From contig JAIDJZ010000113.1 in the NCBI GenBank assembly GCA_029051965.1, positions 1 through 7,388 on the forward strand: a stretch of DNA of 7,388 nt, given 5' to 3'. Source of the stretch: Paramuribaculum sp. Its GTDB lineage: Bacteria; Bacteroidota; Bacteroidia; Bacteroidales; Muribaculaceae. Below the pieces are notes generated by a model, which worked only from the letters and a program-made list of their open reading frames with translations, was not told where the DNA came from and searched no databases. Made by a program: the position numbers and the translations under genes. This document shows, piece by piece, positions 6,980 to 7,388 of this stretch (positions within the stretch are counted from its first letter, which is position 1; every line of letters starts with the position of its first letter).

Positions 6980-7201
6980 AATTAGGGATATTACTTACAA
7001 AGATACAAAGTTTTTTCATAATAGGCCATTATTATTTCTGTTGATTTTTCTGATAAATTTTTAAAACATTAAAAATAGGCGTTAATGGATTGAAAAACAA
7101 TGCGGAGGGGCTTATTTTAACCCTCTGAGAATCGAAAATTTTCAGGCGATGCGGTGAGGGTTGCGGAATTTTTGGTTCTGAACGGGTTTGTTTCCGGAGA
7201 A
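6980..7201. other. AT-rich divergent intergenic region
   Basis: This 222-base gap separates divergent ybeY and the alkylation-repair gene and is clearly more AT-rich than the coding DNA around it. It holds the ybeY -7 element at its left end. A small imperfect hairpin at 7104-7126 pairs GGAGGG with CCCTCT (one G-T pair) around an 11-base loop. It has no T-run after it on the plus strand and no gene ends here, so it is not a convincing terminator. I found no convincing plus-strand promoter; TAAATTTT (7054-7061) is one base off a -7 element but lacks a well-placed -33 TTTG. Confidence 0.5.
6998..7005 (-). promoter_or_regulatory. Bacteroidota -7 element upstream of ybeY
   Basis: TATCTTTG on the minus strand is identical to the -7 element before lolD and fits TAnnTTTG. 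Transcription would start near 6993, leaving a very short leader of about 14 bases. A -33 TTTG at the expected 17-23 base distance is not visible, so the promoter is less complete than the lolD one. It is the best candidate to drive ybeY, mnmG, apt and uvrC. Confidence 0.6.
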
Positions 7202-7388
7202 ATGAGTAAATTTGAAGAAAAAAACGGAATGGTTGAAAAATGGAAAACATCGCTTGTTGAACAGGCAGACGAGAATGCGGCGCGAACTCTGAGCCGATTC
7301 TTCAAGACCGGTCCGGGAGAGTATGGCGAGGGTGATCGCTTTCTCGGTCTGACCGTCCCAAAGGTCCGGGCTGTTTCGAAAACTTTTA
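7202..7388 (+). CDS. DNA alkylation repair enzyme, AlkD-type, N-terminal part only
   Basis: The frame is open from ATG 7202 to the right edge (62 codons plus one base), so the C-terminus is missing. The segment FFKTGPGEYGEGDRFLGL (33-50) followed by TVPKVRAVSK (51-60) is characteristic of the AlkC/AlkD HEAT-like repeat family. These glycosylases remove N3- and N7-alkylated purines from DNA without flipping the base. The catalytic aspartate region lies beyond the window. An in-frame stop at 7118 limits upstream extension, and the only other nearby ATG is codon 10, so 7202 is the best start. It diverges from ybeY. Family assignment is good; activity cannot be judged from this fragment. Confidence 0.88.
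   Translation, partial: MSKFEEKNGMVEKWKTSLVEQADENAARTLSRFFKTGPGEYGEGDRFLGLTVPKVRAVSKTF

Noticed and set aside
7206..7214. TAAATTTG, a match to the -7 element, at the start of the alkylation-repair gene
   Set aside because: It lies inside the first codons of the gene, so it could not drive the chosen start; probably chance in AT-rich codons.
7032..7305. Minus-strand open frames of 72 and 62 codons in the divergent region
   Set aside because: They are Phe/Ser/Pro-rich low-complexity frames running through AT-rich DNA and opposite the alkylation-repair gene, with no domain or promoter support.

Overview
The window is an ordinary-looking chromosomal stretch from a member of the Bacteroidota, most likely the order Bacteroidales (a Muribaculaceae-like genome is possible but not shown). 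Three things point there: two perfect copies of the TATCTTTG form of the Bacteroidota -7 promoter element (TAnnTTTG), a YbeY with the Bacteroidota-style metal motif, and small acidic lipoproteins that resemble the NigD-like family. Coding DNA is fairly GC-rich, while the gap at 6980-7201 is AT-rich. No mobile element, RNA gene or CRISPR array was seen.

Layout. Everything except the last gene is on the minus strand and reads from right to left. From about 7005 a first transcription unit runs ybeY (16S rRNA maturation endonuclease), mnmG (tRNA wobble-uridine modification), apt (adenine salvage) and uvrC (nucleotide excision repair), with gaps of 2, 75 and 29 bases. The 75-base mnmG-apt gap holds a perfect 16-base palindrome, TGTTCCACGTGGAACA, which matches the chromosome-partitioning site parS. 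A second unit starts at a full -33/-7 promoter at 2094-2124. It carries a LolD-type ABC ATPase, a lipoprotein gene overlapping lolD by four bases, and a second lipoprotein gene that leaves the window at position 1. The two lipoproteins share several blocks and look like diverged tandem paralogues. On the plus strand, divergent from ybeY across a 222-base AT-rich gap, is the start of a DNA alkylation repair (AlkD-type) gene cut off by the right edge.

How it fits together. The first unit is housekeeping: rRNA and tRNA maturation, purine salvage and DNA repair. The second unit joins the ATPase of the lipoprotein release machinery to two exported lipoproteins, so they are probably made together, although no permease partner (LolC/LolE) is present here. 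The most notable item is the parS-like site. If real, it binds ParB and suggests that this region lies in the origin-proximal part of the chromosome. No clearly new biological system is visible.
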